From Epiperipatus broadwayi (taxonomy: Eukaryota > Onychophora > Udeonychophora > Euonychophora > Peripatidae): 64,000 nucleotides of DNA. Position numbers and translations under genes: made by a program. The stretch's first letter is position 1. Every line of letters starts with the position of its first letter. The DNA is taken from the NCBI GenBank assembly GCA_028023455.1, contig JAQFVV010012420.1:7271194-7335193 (forward strand). The letters run 5' to 3'. The notes beneath the pieces are model-generated. The model saw nothing but the letters and a program-made list of their open reading frames with translations, did not search any database and was not told the origin of the DNA. Positions 62,500 through 64,000 of this stretch are shown in pieces.

Positions 62500-63890
62500 T
62501 TTCCTTCATGTGGAGTTTATTGCATGGACTATATCCTATATTACTAGTCCTGTGCATGAAAAATCAGGAGAAAATTCAAAATTCACAGTTGTGGTCTATA
62601 TCAATCATCCCATTGCAAATAAAGTTATTAGATTTAGTTGCCAAGGACAAACTGGAACCATATGATATTACCAGCATTATCAAAATGCAATTTTAAAAAA
62701 ATGAATCATTAATGGCTGATCAAGCTAGTTTTCTTTTTTAAGATTGCAATTGACACTGTAAAAAAGAAAGAAATTCAGCTTAATAGTAGTCCCACTAGAT
62801 ATCAAGACAGCTTTTGACATGATCTCAGTTAACTTTCTTATCAATAGGCTGACAGATGTCAAAGTATCCCAGTTAATATTGTGAGTTATCATGAATCTAC
62901 TACTGAATTATTAAATAGACATAACTGTTAATGGAAGATATCCAACACTTAATTCTGAATACATCACGGCTCCCCTCTAAGTGTCCTACATTTCTCCACC
63001 TGCTTAGACCTTTTAATCAGAATCATACAAAAATACCTATAGTATATATATATTGTGGATGAAAAATAATATTCCATTTATTGCCTACATGGATAATATT
63101 TCAATTTTTCTGAGGTTTAAAAACAAATCCCTGACTTGATAACCATTTTAATTAAATATTTTAGTAAATACAAATTGCAATTTAACAGGGACAAATCATG
63201 AGTTTAGTATATATATATATGACACAATTTTAAGTGTATATTTTCCTTTTAAATCTTAGTCACTAGGGAAAGTGTTCAGCAATACAATGAAAACTTAAGG
63301 AAAAAATGAACACCTGATTAATATCTTGCAAAATCATACTTCTTTATCTGAATATAAAAGCATCATCATTTAATCTTCTAATCATGACATATACCCTACA
63401 AAAGAAGTGACTTTGGAATAAAAACAATTCTCATCTCTATCAAACAACTGCAGTGATCATTATTGTAAAATGGCTTAGCTCTGCATTCAATACATGTTTT
63501 CAAAATTTTGAAACCTCTTAATATTATCATTTGTCAATTTTCCCCCCAACAATTGGAATCCTCCTGTTTGCAGGACATGATCTATTATAAGAAACTGGAA
63601 AGCTATTCTTTACTCACTACTAGCAATTGATAACTTAACCTTTTATAAACCTGAAAACAGATGTTATTACTGGGGTCTGTTGTCTATTACTTTCACTTTT
63701 GACAAATACCAATTAACAACCTATACTAACTGAAAATGATAAACAATTAACCCATAAGTTTACCTGGTTCCTTGTACTGATTTTCTTTGATCTTGTAATG
63801 AAGTTAAATCTGCAATCACTACCAACATTGTCTTTCTGTATTTTTATAATTGTTCTTATGAATATTTATTATCATTGTTAATATATATAT
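62500..63890 (+). pseudogene. LINE reverse transcriptase relic
   Basis: Frames in order: SISIIPLQIKLLDLVAKDKL (62610-62660; family R-P-I-S-L-x-x-x-x-K block), VVPLDIKTAFDMISVNFL (about 62784-62838; catalytic Asp block), VNGRYPTLNSEYITAPL, AYMDNISIFLRFKNKS (about 63080-63130; the Y-A-D-D block is decayed to Y-M-D-N), then C-terminal pieces such as YKSIIINLLIMTYTLQKK. It differs from the RTE family above and reads more like a CR1/Jockey-type element. Ends at a (TA)n tract near 63880. Confidence 0.55.
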
Positions 63891-64000
63891 ATTGTAATGG
63901 TATGGACTCAGTGGGGATGAACCTGGAGTGATGAAAAATATCATCATCAAATCTAATTTAGAAATAACATGAGGAATGTTCATGCTATAATGAATATGAG
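63891..64000. other. intron end of window
   Basis: Nothing recognised. Confidence 0.4.

Noticed and set aside
1-64000. CRISPR arrays, bacterial operons, rRNA genes
   Set aside because: Nothing of this kind is visible; splice sites, SINEs and LINEs show animal nuclear DNA.

Overview
The window is A+T-rich animal DNA containing part of one spliced protein-coding gene. Three in-frame exons on the + strand (3196-3328, 27689-27796, 33519-33641) encode consecutive pieces of a class C GPCR and match GABA-B receptor subunit 2: intracellular loop 1 and TM2, then TM3, then TM4. All have AG/GT splice sites and compatible phases. TM1 and the ligand-binding domain must lie before the window. The next exon (extracellular loop 2/TM5) was not found, so the last intron appears to exceed 30 kb. 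The protein reads like an invertebrate bilaterian. Very large introns, low G+C, many (TA)n tracts, Penelope-like elements, RTE LINEs and tRNA-derived SINEs would suit a mollusc or a chelicerate, but the sequence alone does not decide between them.

The rest is mobile-element debris. Intron A (3.3-27.7 kb) holds an RTE-type LINE fragment split by an inverted pair of Penelope-like (PLE) GIY-YIG endonuclease remnants (3.7-6.1 kb), a tandem/inverted repeat with hammerhead ribozyme motifs (13.3-14.6 kb), a purine-rich minisatellite, two inverted SINEs around a PLE fragment (15.4-17.0 kb), a pogo/Tigger-like DNA transposon relic (18.7-20.6 kb), a possible promoter and first exon (24.0-24.4 kb), a tRNA-like SINE head (25.8 kb) and an oddly permuted inverted repeat (26.2-26.5 kb). 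Intron B (27.8-33.5 kb) has another SINE copy, a hairpin and a degenerate direct repeat. The third intron starts with a composite PLE (34.1-38.2 kb, minus strand) that has reverse transcriptase and GIY-YIG domains, direct pseudo-LTRs and inverted ends, and is broken by a hAT-type MITE and an LTR-like insert. It is followed by an RTE LINE (40.7-43.3 kb, minus strand), further repeats, and a LINE reverse transcriptase relic at 62.5-63.9 kb.

The most notable result is a set of hammerhead ribozyme (HHR) motifs in several otherwise different repeat families, at about 13.4, 13.9, 14.4, 40.5, 47.5, 50.8, 51.3, 52.8, 53.3 and 56.5 kb. Each has a CUGANGA box or a degenerate form of it, a short stem II, a GAAA box and a very small stem III. 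The host repeats are tandem (periods about 457 and 426 bp) and/or foldback. That is the layout expected of retrozymes, non-autonomous retroelements thought to pass through circular RNA. The copy at 56524-56580 has every core base and can be folded by hand into a complete type I hammerhead. PLE and RTE remnants nearby are candidate sources of reverse transcriptase, but that link is inference.
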